This document shows, in pieces, positions 43,012-51,469 of a stretch of 64,000 bases of DNA. The translations under genes and the position numbers were made by a program. Source of the stretch: an uncultured Roseobacter sp. (GTDB taxonomy: Bacteria > Pseudomonadota > Alphaproteobacteria > Rhodobacterales > Rhodobacteraceae); contig NZ_CANLXG010000001.1 of assembly GCF_947495025.1 (NCBI RefSeq), positions 1,054,001 through 1,118,000 on the forward strand, written 5' to 3'. The notes under the pieces were generated by a model, which was not told where the DNA came from, made no database searches, and saw nothing but the letters and a program-made list of their open reading frames with translations. Every line of letters begins with the position of its first letter. Within the stretch, counting starts at the first letter, position 1.

Positions 43012-44469
43012 TCAGGGGCGGATCAGAGCTTCGGCTTCGATTTCAACACGGTAACCGCCGATCAGCTCTGACACCTCAACCAGCGTGTTCGCCGGGCGGA
43101 CATCGCTGAAAACGCGGCCATGTGCGCGCGAAACGGCCATCACATCCGCCGCATCGCTCAGATAAATACGCGTGCGGATCACATCTTCTATGCCGGCACC
43201 CAGCGCACCCAGAGTAGCCGCGATTTTATCCAGAATGAATGTTGTCTGCGCCCCTGCATCGTCGGGTGCCACAACACGGTCGGCACCGGCGGTTGCCGTT
43301 GTGCCCGAGACCAGAATACGATCGCCGATGCGTTGCGCCCGGCAATACCCCGCGATCTCTTCCCATTCGCTGCCTGTACCAACCTGCATTTCGCCGGGCC
43401 GTCCGGGCACTTCCCGGGTGGTCACCGCGCGGGGCATTTCATCAAGGTGATGGCTCAGATCACCCGACGCGGTCAGGAACGGCGGCCTGCGATACTCGTC
43501 GCCGCAATCGCCCGGCAGTGGCTGCGCGCCTTCAAACGCCTCTTCAAGGCGGTCAAGGTCGCCTGCATCAAGCTGAAAACCGAAAAGGCGCGCATTGTCC
43601 TCGGAATGCCGCGCTTCCCCAAGACGGGCGCCAATAATCACACCCGCAACGCAGGGATTGTCCAGCACCCAGCGCGTCGCCACATTGGAAAGAGAAACGC
43701 CATGTCGCGCCGCAATTTCCGATGCCGCCTGAAGGATCCGCTGGAATACGTCCCAGCCGCCTGCGGCCCCGATGAACCGACGGTACTTCATTTTGCTCCA
43801 GTCGGATATTTCCGCCGGATCCGGCTGCCCCAGCCAGCGTTGCGAGAGGAAACCACCGGCCAGCGTGCCGTAACACAACAGACGCACACCTGTCTGGGCG
43901 CAGAGCTCCGCCAGAGGTCCCGCGGCGCGTCTGTCGACCAGTGAGAACGGTACCTGATTGCTGACAACCGGGATATCGTCCGCCAGCGCCAGGTGCAGAT
44001 GCGCCGCATCAAAATTGGTCACACCTATTTCGCCGATCAGACCTTTTTCACGCAGCTCTGCCATCTCATGCAGCGCATCGAGCCAGGCGGGGTGCTCAAA
44101 ACTCCACCAGTGAAACTGCAGCAGGTCGACCCGGGTTGTACCAAGCCGGTCCAGCCGGTCCTGAACACCGGCCCGCACTGTTTCGGCGGTCATCGGCCCC
44201 GGCACCGGGCACCACTTGGTACAGACAACCGGACAGGGGGAACCGCCACGGCGCAGCAACGCACCTGTGATCAGCTCGGAAGTTCCGTAGTGGTCCGCCA
44301 TGTCAAAGGTCCGGAAACCCTCACTGACGTAGGCCGCCAGGTGATCTGCGCCTGTTTCGGGATCTATCAGGTTGCCTTCTTTTTCAATGTCAGCAACCTG
44401 CCACAGACCGACAAGCGCCCTTGTCACAGAAAGCCGGTCAGTCAGCCTGTATTCCGGTGGATGGGGCAT
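43012..44469 (-). CDS. Aldo/keto reductase fused to a Rid-family domain
   Basis: 485-aa fusion. Residues 8-330 are an aldo/keto reductase with the family Asp/Tyr pair (DMADHYG near residue 57) and a strongly conserved QVPFSLVDRR...CYGTLAGGFL region. Residues about 360-485 are a Rid/YjgF domain (ILVSGTTAT, VIRTRIYLSD, VEVSELI...VEIEAEAL). The arginine that deaminates imines in RidA is replaced by N461 (RPANTLVEV), so it is not a classical RidA. ATG at 44469 follows GGAGGTCCC. Divergent from the TIGR04076/AKR/Liv operon across 179 bp, whose AKR is a paralogue. Confidence 0.87.
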   Translation of the reverse strand: MPHPPEYRLTDRLSVTRALVGLWQVADIEKEGNLIDPETGADHLAAYVSEGFRTFDMADHYGTSELITGALLRRGGSPCPVVCTKWCPVPGPMTAETVRAGVQDRLDRLGTTRVDLLQFHWWSFEHPAWLDALHEMAELREKGLIGEIGVTNFDAAHLHLALADDIPVVSNQVPFSLVDRRAAGPLAELCAQTGVRLLCYGTLAGGFLSQRWLGQPDPAEISDWSKMKYRRFIGAAGGWDVFQRILQAASEIAARHGVSLSNVATRWVLDNPCVAGVIIGARLGEARHSEDNARLFGFQLDAGDLDRLEEAFEGAQPLPGDCGDEYRRPPFLTASGDLSHHLDEMPRAVTTREVPGRPGEMQVGTGSEWEEIAGYCRAQRIGDRILVSGTTATAGADRVVAPDDAGAQTTFILDKIAATLGALGAGIEDVIRTRIYLSDAADVMAVSRAHGRVFSDVRPANTLVEVSELIGGYRVEIEAEALIRP

Positions 44470-44648
44470 GGGACCTCCGCGCGCGTTGCCTGATGACTGT
44501 TCTGGTGGATCACGCAGCACTTGTCCATGCAAAGCACTCTCTACCGGGAGCTCCGGCGACGCTGGCAGTTGACAGCCTGAGCCCCAGCCCGCAACCTGAT
44601 GAAAAGTACGGCTTTTGCCCGCTGCAGCGCGCAAGGGGACCGTGGGGG

Positions 44649-45044
44649 ATGAAAATGTCAGCCAGCACAACAGACGACGGCTTCTGGCTTTATGATCTGC
44701 GGGTCGAGACGGTGGTCGGCGACAGAACGGCCGTCTGTCGCCATGTGGAAGGCGAAAGCTTTGCCGTCGAGGGTGAACTTCTGGTCTTTGAGCAGGGCCA
44801 GAGGGTGTCGATGTACGCGCTGGCGGCACTGTTGCCGCTGCTGCCGGCCAAACAGCGTGCGACCCCGGCAACAGACTGGATGTCGACGGATGCGGAAATC
44901 GCCTGCCCCGATCCGCACTGCGGCGGTCGTTTCAGGATCACGCGCGGTGAAAAACGATGGTTCCGTCACGCAGAAACGACCGGCCTGCCGGAGCAGCGCG
45001 AAACGCCTTACTGGCAGAAAGAGGAGACGGGTTCGCATGACTGA
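44649..45044 (+). CDS. TIGR04076-type small protein (131 aa)
   Basis: Small soluble protein. Residues about 8-100 match what I recall of TIGR04076: YDLRVETVVGDR, a conserved acidic VEGESFAVEGE stretch, FSMYALAALLPLLPAKQR-type core (here VSMYALAALLPLLPAKQ) and CPDPHCGGRFRI with a CxxxxC pair (C90, C95). The Cys pair could bind a metal. The last 30 residues are a charged tail. ATG at 44649 follows GTGGGGG; a second ATG at 44655 is possible. First gene of the Liv operon; its stop overlaps the AKR start by 8 bp. Function unknown. Confidence 0.75.
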   Translation: MKMSASTTDDGFWLYDLRVETVVGDRTAVCRHVEGESFAVEGELLVFEQGQRVSMYALAALLPLLPAKQRATPATDWMSTDAEIACPDPHCGGRFRITRGEKRWFRHAETTGLPEQRETPYWQKEETGSHD

Positions 45045-46113
45045 GACGGTTTTGCTGCGACCGGACCACCGGATCTCGCGGGTTATCAAGGGCGGGTGGC
45101 AGCTGGCCGGGGATCACGGCGCTGTGGACCGTGGCCAGGCGATACGGGACATGGAAGCTTTCCTTGATGCAGGCATCAACACCTTCGACTGTGCGGACAT
45201 TTACGTGGGCGTCGAGGAGATGATCGGCACGTTTATCGCAGATGTGCGTCGAAGGCGTGGCGCTTCTGTTGCCAGCCAGGTCTGCGTGCACACCAAACTG
45301 GTGCCTGATCTGGAACTCCTTGAACGTATCCGCCCGGCAGATGTCGAGGCGATTGTCGACAGATCACTGCGGCGTCTGCAGGTCGAACAACTGGATCTGG
45401 TGCAGTTCTACTGGTGGGATCTGAGCATGGGGCAGCCGCTGGAGGGCCTCAGCGCACTGAAAGACCTCCAGGCCAAAGGCAAAATTGCCAGTCTGGGGAT
45501 CAACAACTGGGACCGGTCACAGATAGCGCCCTTTGTCGACGCGGGTTTCGATATTGCAGCCGCACAGGTGCAGTTTTCGGTTCTCGACCGGCGTCCGGCA
45601 AACGGCCTGGCCGCGTGGGCCGCCACTCAGAACATGCAGCTGGTCTGCTATGGTACTCTTGCGGGTGGGTTTCTGACGGAAAACTGGCTGGGGCAGCCTG
45701 ATCCCGGGTTTGCCTTTGAAAACCGCAGCCTGGTGAAATACCGGCTGATCATCGACGAGTTCGGCTCCTGGGAGCAGTTTCAGAAGCTGCTCGGCGCGCT
45801 GAAAGCAGTGGGCGACCGCCACGGCGTATCGCTCAGCAGTGTTGCCACACGCTGGGTGCTTGACCAGCCACAGGTTGCCGGCGGGATCGTTGGCGCGCGG
45901 TATGCCCGTCATCTGCCGCGCACTCTGGAGGTCTTTGATCTGCAACTCGACGACGAGGATCACGCAGTTCTGAACGCGGTGCTTGATGCGCACCCCGGCC
46001 CGCAGGGCGACGTCTTTGCGCTTGAGGCGGACAGAACCAGCCGCCACGGCCGGATTATGAAGTACAATCTGAATACCCGACCGGACGACAAGGTTCTTGG
46101 CGCGGATGGATGA
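45037..46113 (+). CDS. Aldo/keto reductase
   Basis: 358-aa NAD(P)H-dependent oxidoreductase, paralogous to the reductase half of the divergent fusion: shared FDCADIY/FDMADHY, QFYWWDLS/QFHWWSFE, CYGTLAGGFL, WLGQPDP and SSVATRWVLD. Asp and Tyr of the catalytic tetrad lie in DCADIYVG near residue 46. Lys is expected near residue 90 (HTKLVPD). Wedged between the TIGR04076 gene and livG with 8-bp overlaps on both sides, so it should act on what the transporter imports. Substrate unknown. Confidence 0.88.
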   Translation: MTETVLLRPDHRISRVIKGGWQLAGDHGAVDRGQAIRDMEAFLDAGINTFDCADIYVGVEEMIGTFIADVRRRRGASVASQVCVHTKLVPDLELLERIRPADVEAIVDRSLRRLQVEQLDLVQFYWWDLSMGQPLEGLSALKDLQAKGKIASLGINNWDRSQIAPFVDAGFDIAAAQVQFSVLDRRPANGLAAWAATQNMQLVCYGTLAGGFLTENWLGQPDPGFAFENRSLVKYRLIIDEFGSWEQFQKLLGALKAVGDRHGVSLSSVATRWVLDQPQVAGGIVGARYARHLPRTLEVFDLQLDDEDHAVLNAVLDAHPGPQGDVFALEADRTSRHGRIMKYNLNTRPDDKVLGADG

Positions 46114-46879
46114 CACAATCCTCAGCCTGCGCGGCATCACGCGCGACTTCGGCCCGTTCAGAGCTGTCGATGATGTCAGTCTCGATATAGAACGCGGCAG
46201 TATCACCGGGCTGATCGGACCGAACGGGGCCGGCAAGACGACGCTTTTCAATGTTCTGACAGGCGCGCTGGAGCCCACAGCGGGCAGCGTCATGCTGAAT
46301 GGCCGGGACGTAACAGGCCTGGCGCCGGATCACCTTTTTTCGGCAGGTCTCGGGCGCACATTCCAGATCCCCCGCCCGTTTGCACGGATGAGCGTGCTGG
46401 AAAATGTGATGCTGGCCCCCGGCGGACAGGTTGGAGAGCGGCTGCATGGTCCTTTCCTGCAGTCGGCCAGTATGCACAGACAGGAGACCACAATCCGCGA
46501 CAGAGCCATAGAGGTTCTGGATTTCGTGACCCTTTTGCCGCTTGCAGACCAGGCCGCAGGGCAGATCTCGGGCGGGCAGATGAAGCTGCTTGAGCTGGCA
46601 CGCGTCCTTATGGGGGATCCGCAGGTGATCCTGCTGGACGAACCTGCTGCTGGCGTAAATCCGACGCTGACGAAACTGCTGATCAGCAAGATCGAAGAAC
46701 TGAACCGCCAGGGCAGGACCTTTGTCATTATTGAACATGACATGGATTTTGTGATGCAGCACTGTACGCCGGTTATTGCTCTGGCCGAAGGGCGGGTTGT
46801 CTTTCGCGGCACACCCGAAGAGGCCCAGAAAGACCCGCTGTTGCTCGAGGCCTATCTGGGGGCGGTGGCCGTTGACTGA
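46106..46879 (+). CDS. livG: Branched-chain-type ABC transporter ATP-binding protein LivG
   Basis: 257-aa ABC ATPase: Walker A GPNGAGKTT near residue 38, signature ISGGQMKLLELARVLM, Walker B VILLDEPAAGVNP. The long insertion between Walker A and signature is the LivG hallmark. ATG at 46106 lies inside the AKR stop. Powers import with LivF/H/M. Confidence 0.9.
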   Translation: MDDTILSLRGITRDFGPFRAVDDVSLDIERGSITGLIGPNGAGKTTLFNVLTGALEPTAGSVMLNGRDVTGLAPDHLFSAGLGRTFQIPRPFARMSVLENVMLAPGGQVGERLHGPFLQSASMHRQETTIRDRAIEVLDFVTLLPLADQAAGQISGGQMKLLELARVLMGDPQVILLDEPAAGVNPTLTKLLISKIEELNRQGRTFVIIEHDMDFVMQHCTPVIALAEGRVVFRGTPEEAQKDPLLLEAYLGAVAVD

Positions 46880-47603
46880 TCTGGCGTTGGAAGCACGGGG
46901 CATCGTGGCCGGCTACGTGCCTGAACTGCCCATTCTGCGCGATGTGCATCTGCAGGCCGCACGCGGCCGTGTCACCGTGATCATCGGGCCGAACGGGGCC
47001 GGAAAATCGACGCTGATCAAGGCCATCGCAGGCCTCGTCCCGGTCAGCGCCGGCACTGTCATGCTGGGCGACCAGGACATAACCAATCCGCGGCCGGACA
47101 CAATGGGTGCCGCAGGCGTCGCTTACGTTCCACAGACTGACAACATCTTTCGCACTCTGACGATCAGGCAGAATCTGGAGCTTGTTCTGCGGAATGCGGG
47201 TGCCGACCGGGCGGCGCGGCTTGATGCATTGTTCGGGCAGTTTCCCCCGCTTGCAGCAAAGCAAAAGGAGAAGGCCGGTGCATTGTCCGGCGGTCAGCGA
47301 CAGTTTCTTGCCGTCGCGATGGCACTTGCCATCCGGCCTTCAGTTATTCTGATGGACGAACCCTCGGCGGGGCTGGCACCCAAAGCCGCGCAGGAGGTCC
47401 TCGGGATGGCGCGGGCGCTGACCGAAGACGGCGTTACGATCATTCTTGTCGAGCAGAATGTCCGCCAGGCGCTGCGCATTGCAGATCACTGCTTTATCCT
47501 CGCGGACGGCCAGAACCAGGTTGACGGACCGGCTGCCGACCTGATGAACGACCCGATTGTCGGTCAGATATATCTCGGGGGCAAAAGGGTGGCGCCCGCA
47601 TGA
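46872..47603 (+). CDS. livF: Branched-chain-type ABC transporter ATP-binding protein LivF
   Basis: 243-aa ABC ATPase: GPNGAGKST, LSGGQRQFLAVAMALA and VILMDEPSAGLAP. No ATG is available at the family start. TTG at 46872 gives the expected N-terminus (TDLALEARGIVAGYVPELPI) and an 8-bp overlap with livG; the next option, GTG at 46905, would cut into the first strand. A rare start codon in a coupled operon may lower LivF yield. Confidence 0.88.
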   Translation: MTDLALEARGIVAGYVPELPILRDVHLQAARGRVTVIIGPNGAGKSTLIKAIAGLVPVSAGTVMLGDQDITNPRPDTMGAAGVAYVPQTDNIFRTLTIRQNLELVLRNAGADRAARLDALFGQFPPLAAKQKEKAGALSGGQRQFLAVAMALAIRPSVILMDEPSAGLAPKAAQEVLGMARALTEDGVTIILVEQNVRQALRIADHCFILADGQNQVDGPAADLMNDPIVGQIYLGGKRVAPA

Positions 47604-48514
47604 TCCAGCACCTCGCAGACGGCATACTTGTCGGCTCCATTCTGTCACTTGGCGCTATCGGCCTCACGATGGTCATGCATATGCTGCGTTTTGCCAATTT
47701 TTCGCATGCCGAACTGCTGTCAGTCGGGGCCTATTGCGCGCTGGTGTTCGACGGCGTTTTTGCCGGTGTGCACAGCGGCCTGGCGCAGGCCATCGGGTCG
47801 CTGAGCCTGACCTGGACGCTTGCACTGTCAATTATCGTTTCCATGGCCGTGACCGGCTTCTCGGCGGTGGCCATTGACCGGCTTGTGTTCCGGCGCGTCC
47901 GGGCTCTGGGGGGCGAGCTGTCAATGGTGTTTGCCTCGTTTGGAGTGGCGATGATCCTGCGGAATATTCTCGGGCTGATCTTTGGACTACAGGCGCAGCT
48001 TTATTCCAGAGACATCGTCTTTGCCGTCATGATCAGCAGCGACCCGCTGTTACTGATCAAACCGGATCAGGTTTTCTCATTGGTCGCGGCTCTGGTTTTC
48101 ATGATGATTCTGCATCTGGTGCTGTCACGAACCACATTCGGATATGCGTTGCGCGCGGTGGCAGAGAACCCCACGCTGGCGCAGGTCTCAGGGATCAGCC
48201 TCCAGCGTATGATCATCCTGATCTGGCTGATCGGCGGTGGCCTGGCCGCTGCAGCGGGCATCTTTTACGGGCTGACAAACCAGATCAATCCGGTTCTGGG
48301 GCGCGATCTGGTGTTGCCGATATTCGCGGCCACAATCGTGGGCGGCATCGGCAGCATATACGGAGCGGTTCTGGGCGGGTTTCTTGTGGGCATCGCATCC
48401 AATGTGGCCCTGCTGATCCTGCCCTCCGGCTACAGTCCGGCGGTGCCCTTTCTGATCATTCTGGCTGTCCTGCTTGTGCGCCCCACCGGGTTGTTTGGCG
48501 AGGAAAGGCCATGA
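47600..48514 (+). CDS. livH: Branched-chain-type ABC transporter permease LivH
   Basis: 304-aa permease with about eight helices and the LivH pattern GAIGLTMVMHMLRFANFSHAE near the N-terminus and GGIGSIYGAVLGGFLVGI near the C-terminus. Overlaps livF and livM by 4 bp each. Confidence 0.9.
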   Translation: MIQHLADGILVGSILSLGAIGLTMVMHMLRFANFSHAELLSVGAYCALVFDGVFAGVHSGLAQAIGSLSLTWTLALSIIVSMAVTGFSAVAIDRLVFRRVRALGGELSMVFASFGVAMILRNILGLIFGLQAQLYSRDIVFAVMISSDPLLLIKPDQVFSLVAALVFMMILHLVLSRTTFGYALRAVAENPTLAQVSGISLQRMIILIWLIGGGLAAAAGIFYGLTNQINPVLGRDLVLPIFAATIVGGIGSIYGAVLGGFLVGIASNVALLILPSGYSPAVPFLIILAVLLVRPTGLFGEERP

Positions 48515-49488
48515 TCGGTGTGATATCCTATCTGGTGTTTTTCAGCACGGTCGCGGCGATCCTCGCCATCGCGGTTCTGGGGCTCAACCTGCAGTGGGGC
48601 AACACCGGCCTCTTTAATGGCGGGGTCGTCGCCTTTTTTGGCGCAGGGGCTTATGCAACGCTGATCTTCGGGGGGACACCGCAGGAGGGGCAGCTGGGCG
48701 GGTTTGCCCTGCCCTACCCGCTTGCGCTGCTGGGAGGCATGTTCGTGGCCGGGGTTATGGCCTGGATTGTGGGTATTCTCACGCTGCGACTGCGTCACGA
48801 CTATCTGGCAATCGCCACCTTCGGTGTCGCCGTCGCTTTTGAAAACCTGATGCGCAACGCCGAAGCACTGGCCGGTGGGGCGCAGGGACTGCGCGGGTTC
48901 GAGCGGCCATTGTTTGATGCCCTGGGTGGTGGTCTTGCCTATAATTCTCTGTTTCTTATCTGCGTTCTTGTTCTGCTGCTGGCCGTTTACGTTTTTCTCG
49001 AACGCCTGATCCGGTCGCCGTTTGGCCGTCTGCTGCGCGCGATCCGCGAGGATGAAACAGCCGCCAGGTCGCTGGGAAAGAACCCGGCCCGCATCCGCCT
49101 GACCTCTTTTATTACCGGCTCGGTGATCATGGGGATGAGCGGTGGACTCTATGGTACCTTTTACGCTTTTATCTCTCCTCAGGATGTACTGCCGATCCTG
49201 ACCTTTCAGATCTGGGCGATGCTCATCGTCGGCGGCGCGGGGAACAACCGTGGCGCAGTTGCCGGCGCCTTTCTGATCTGGGGCGCCTGGACCGCCAGCG
49301 GCTGGGCGCTCTCACGCTTTGCACCGCAGGAGGTGCAGCTTTATACCGGATCGGTCCAGTTCATCCTGATTGGTTTTGTGATTGTGGGCATGCTGCTCTG
49401 GCGTCCGCAGGGATTATTCGAAGAAAAACTGGTCGTCTCGCAACAGGGGCGCACCGCAACAAAAGAATTACAGGGAGACAGAAGATGA
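48511..49488 (+). CDS. livM: Branched-chain-type ABC transporter permease LivM
   Basis: 325-aa permease with about nine helices. LNLQWGNTGLFNGGVVAFFGAGAY near residue 28 and SPFGRLLRAIREDETAARSLG near residue 170 are the LivM signatures. Overlaps livH and the receptor gene by 4 bp. Confidence 0.9.
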   Translation: MIGVISYLVFFSTVAAILAIAVLGLNLQWGNTGLFNGGVVAFFGAGAYATLIFGGTPQEGQLGGFALPYPLALLGGMFVAGVMAWIVGILTLRLRHDYLAIATFGVAVAFENLMRNAEALAGGAQGLRGFERPLFDALGGGLAYNSLFLICVLVLLLAVYVFLERLIRSPFGRLLRAIREDETAARSLGKNPARIRLTSFITGSVIMGMSGGLYGTFYAFISPQDVLPILTFQIWAMLIVGGAGNNRGAVAGAFLIWGAWTASGWALSRFAPQEVQLYTGSVQFILIGFVIVGMLLWRPQGLFEEKLVVSQQGRTATKELQGDRR

Positions 49489-50750
49489 AAAAACACATGA
49501 GAAACACAAGCATTGCAGTGGGTCTTGCCGCAGGGCTGACTGCCATTGGCGGGGCCGCCGCGGCACAGGACTGCACCACCAAAATCGGCGCTGTGCTGCC
49601 CACATCTGTCGACTGGGGCAAACCAATCGCTGCGACCGCGCAGTATGTCGTCGAGCAGGTAAACGCCGCCGGTGGTGTTGCAGGCTGCGAGATCGAGATG
49701 GTTCTGCGTGACAGCCAGGTTGACCCCAAGGTCGGCGTCGATGCGGCCAAAGCGCTTGTAGATCTGGACGGTGTTCAGGTCTTGCTCGGCGCCGTTTCGA
49801 GCGGCGTTTCTATGCCGATCCTGACCTCGGTAACAGCACCGGCGGGCGTGATGCAGATGTCATGCTGTTCGTCCTCGACAGCCTTCACAGGTCTGGCAGA
49901 GGAAGGCAAAACAAAGGGGCTGTGGTTCCGGACGTTCGCCACGACTGGTGTTCAGTCGGCGGTTGCCGCGATGGTCGCAAAGGACAAAGGTTATAAATCG
50001 ATCGCTATCCTGTACAAGAATGACGACTGGGGCCAGGACATCGGCAAGCTGGCCGCGGCCGATTTCGCGGCTGTGGGCGTAGAGGTGACAGGTTCTGTCG
50101 CCCTGAACGACGGTCAGGCGTCTTACCGTGCCGAAGTGACCGAAGCCCTGAAAGGCCAGCCCGAAGCGATCTATCTGGCGCTTTACCCCAAAGAAGGGAC
50201 AGCGGCAGTGCGCGAATGGATCTCGCTTGGTGGCACACAGAACATGATTGTTGCCAACTCTCTGAAATCAGATGAATTCCGCGAAAATGTTGGTTTGCAG
50301 TACCTTGGAAACACGACTGGCACGGACACGGCATCACCCCGCAGCGCGTCGGCCACCAGGTTTGTCGATCAGTACACCGAGCATTTCGGAAGCGCCCCCA
50401 GCGGCCCCGGTCTGTCCAACAGCTACGACGCGACGATGATTGCGCTTCTGGCGATGGAAGCCGCAGGCAAAGACTCAAGCGGTGAGGAAATAGCCGCGAT
50501 GGTCGGCAAGGTAACAGATCCGGCCGGAACACCCGTATCAGCCGACGCCGAGGGCTTTGCTGCAGCAAAGGAAATACTCGCAGGCGGTGGCAGCGTTTTC
50601 TATCAGGGCGCGACGGGCAATGTACGCTTTGACGCCAACGGCGATGTTTCGGCGCCCGCGGTCACCTGGGGTTTCTCTGAAGGTGGTATCGAAGAGCTGC
50701 AGTACATTTCACTGGACGAGGTGGACAGCTTTATGGGCTCGCTGAACTGA
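49485..50750 (+). CDS. Branched-chain-type ABC transporter substrate-binding protein
   Basis: 421-aa periplasmic Leu/Ile/Val-type receptor. Signal peptide about residues 1-28 ending AAA. The mature N-terminus has KIGAVLPTSVDWGKPIAATAQ, typical of LivK-like receptors, although many such receptors bind amides, aromatics or other solutes. Good ribosome site GGGAGACAGAAG. Last gene of the TIGR04076-AKR-liv operon, followed by a strong terminator. Ligand unknown. Confidence 0.9.
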   Translation: MKKHMRNTSIAVGLAAGLTAIGGAAAAQDCTTKIGAVLPTSVDWGKPIAATAQYVVEQVNAAGGVAGCEIEMVLRDSQVDPKVGVDAAKALVDLDGVQVLLGAVSSGVSMPILTSVTAPAGVMQMSCCSSSTAFTGLAEEGKTKGLWFRTFATTGVQSAVAAMVAKDKGYKSIAILYKNDDWGQDIGKLAAADFAAVGVEVTGSVALNDGQASYRAEVTEALKGQPEAIYLALYPKEGTAAVREWISLGGTQNMIVANSLKSDEFRENVGLQYLGNTTGTDTASPRSASATRFVDQYTEHFGSAPSGPGLSNSYDATMIALLAMEAAGKDSSGEEIAAMVGKVTDPAGTPVSADAEGFAAAKEILAGGGSVFYQGATGNVRFDANGDVSAPAVTWGFSEGGIEELQYISLDEVDSFMGSLN

Positions 50751-50778
50751 CTTCCTCGGAATTATGCCAGAAATGAGG

Positions 50779-50805
50779 GGGCGCCGGTCAGCGGCGCCCT
50801 TTTTT
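50779..50805 (+). terminator. Rho-independent terminator after the Liv operon
   Basis: Perfect 8-bp stem GGGCGCCG/CGGCGCCC with a 5-nt loop followed by six T residues, 28 bp after the receptor stop. The rest of the gap up to 50932 shows no gene. Confidence 0.9.
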
Positions 50806-50932
50806 CCTGAAATGCCCCATATGAACCGTCCGCGCCGGCCCCGTGGCGACGCCCGGATCATGCACCGGATCGTTGCCACCGTCCGACAGGCAATCAGACC
50901 GAAAGCTTAACCGGACCCACCGGCGCGTCTGG

Positions 50933-51469
50933 TCATTCAAGCATCCGCCGGAACCGGTCAGGCTCGCTCAGGGCCGCGAAAACTGCATGTGTGCCTTTGC
51001 CTGCTGCCTCACGATCAAGAACCTGACTGTCCAGTGCTTTCAGAAAACCTGCCAGAGCACCCGACTTTGCATAGACCGCCATGTGTTCGACATAAGATGC
51101 AGGCCAGGTGTCACTGATCATGCCGCGCCGCAGCAGGGCAACAGCGCCGAGAGCTGATCCATTCAGCGCGTAGCAGGCGCCCCAGGCCCAGCTGTGGTCC
51201 GGACAGCACCGGATTTTGGGCACAGGCAGACCAGGCGAGTGCAGATCAGACGCCAAAGCTCTCAGCCTTGTGCGTTCTTCGGCGCATCCCTCAACCGGTG
51301 AAATGGTGGCGCTGGCGGCCATGCCAATATAGCCGTGCGCCAGCTGCAGAGCCTGCAGCCATGCCAGATAACCCGATTGCCCGTTAAAGTACCCCTGACC
51401 GAGCCAGGCACTCTCTGCCATCCGGTGCGCCGCCTGGCTCGACGTTTTCAGAAAGTACCGGTTGGTCAT
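50933..51469 (-). CDS. bphO: Biliverdin-producing heme oxygenase (BphO-like)
   Basis: 178-aa helical protein encoded directly after the bacteriophytochrome, overlapping it by 4 bp. H15 in the TSSQAAHRM segment fits the proximal heme ligand of bacterial heme oxygenases. ALNGSALGAVALLRRG (about residues 103-118) resembles their distal Gly-rich helix. It would open heme to biliverdin, the chromophore of the partner. Sequence similarity is weak by eye, so the call rests partly on position. Confidence 0.75.
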   Translation of the reverse strand: MTNRYFLKTSSQAAHRMAESAWLGQGYFNGQSGYLAWLQALQLAHGYIGMAASATISPVEGCAEERTRLRALASDLHSPGLPVPKIRCCPDHSWAWGACYALNGSALGAVALLRRGMISDTWPASYVEHMAVYAKSGALAGFLKALDSQVLDREAAGKGTHAVFAALSEPDRFRRMLE

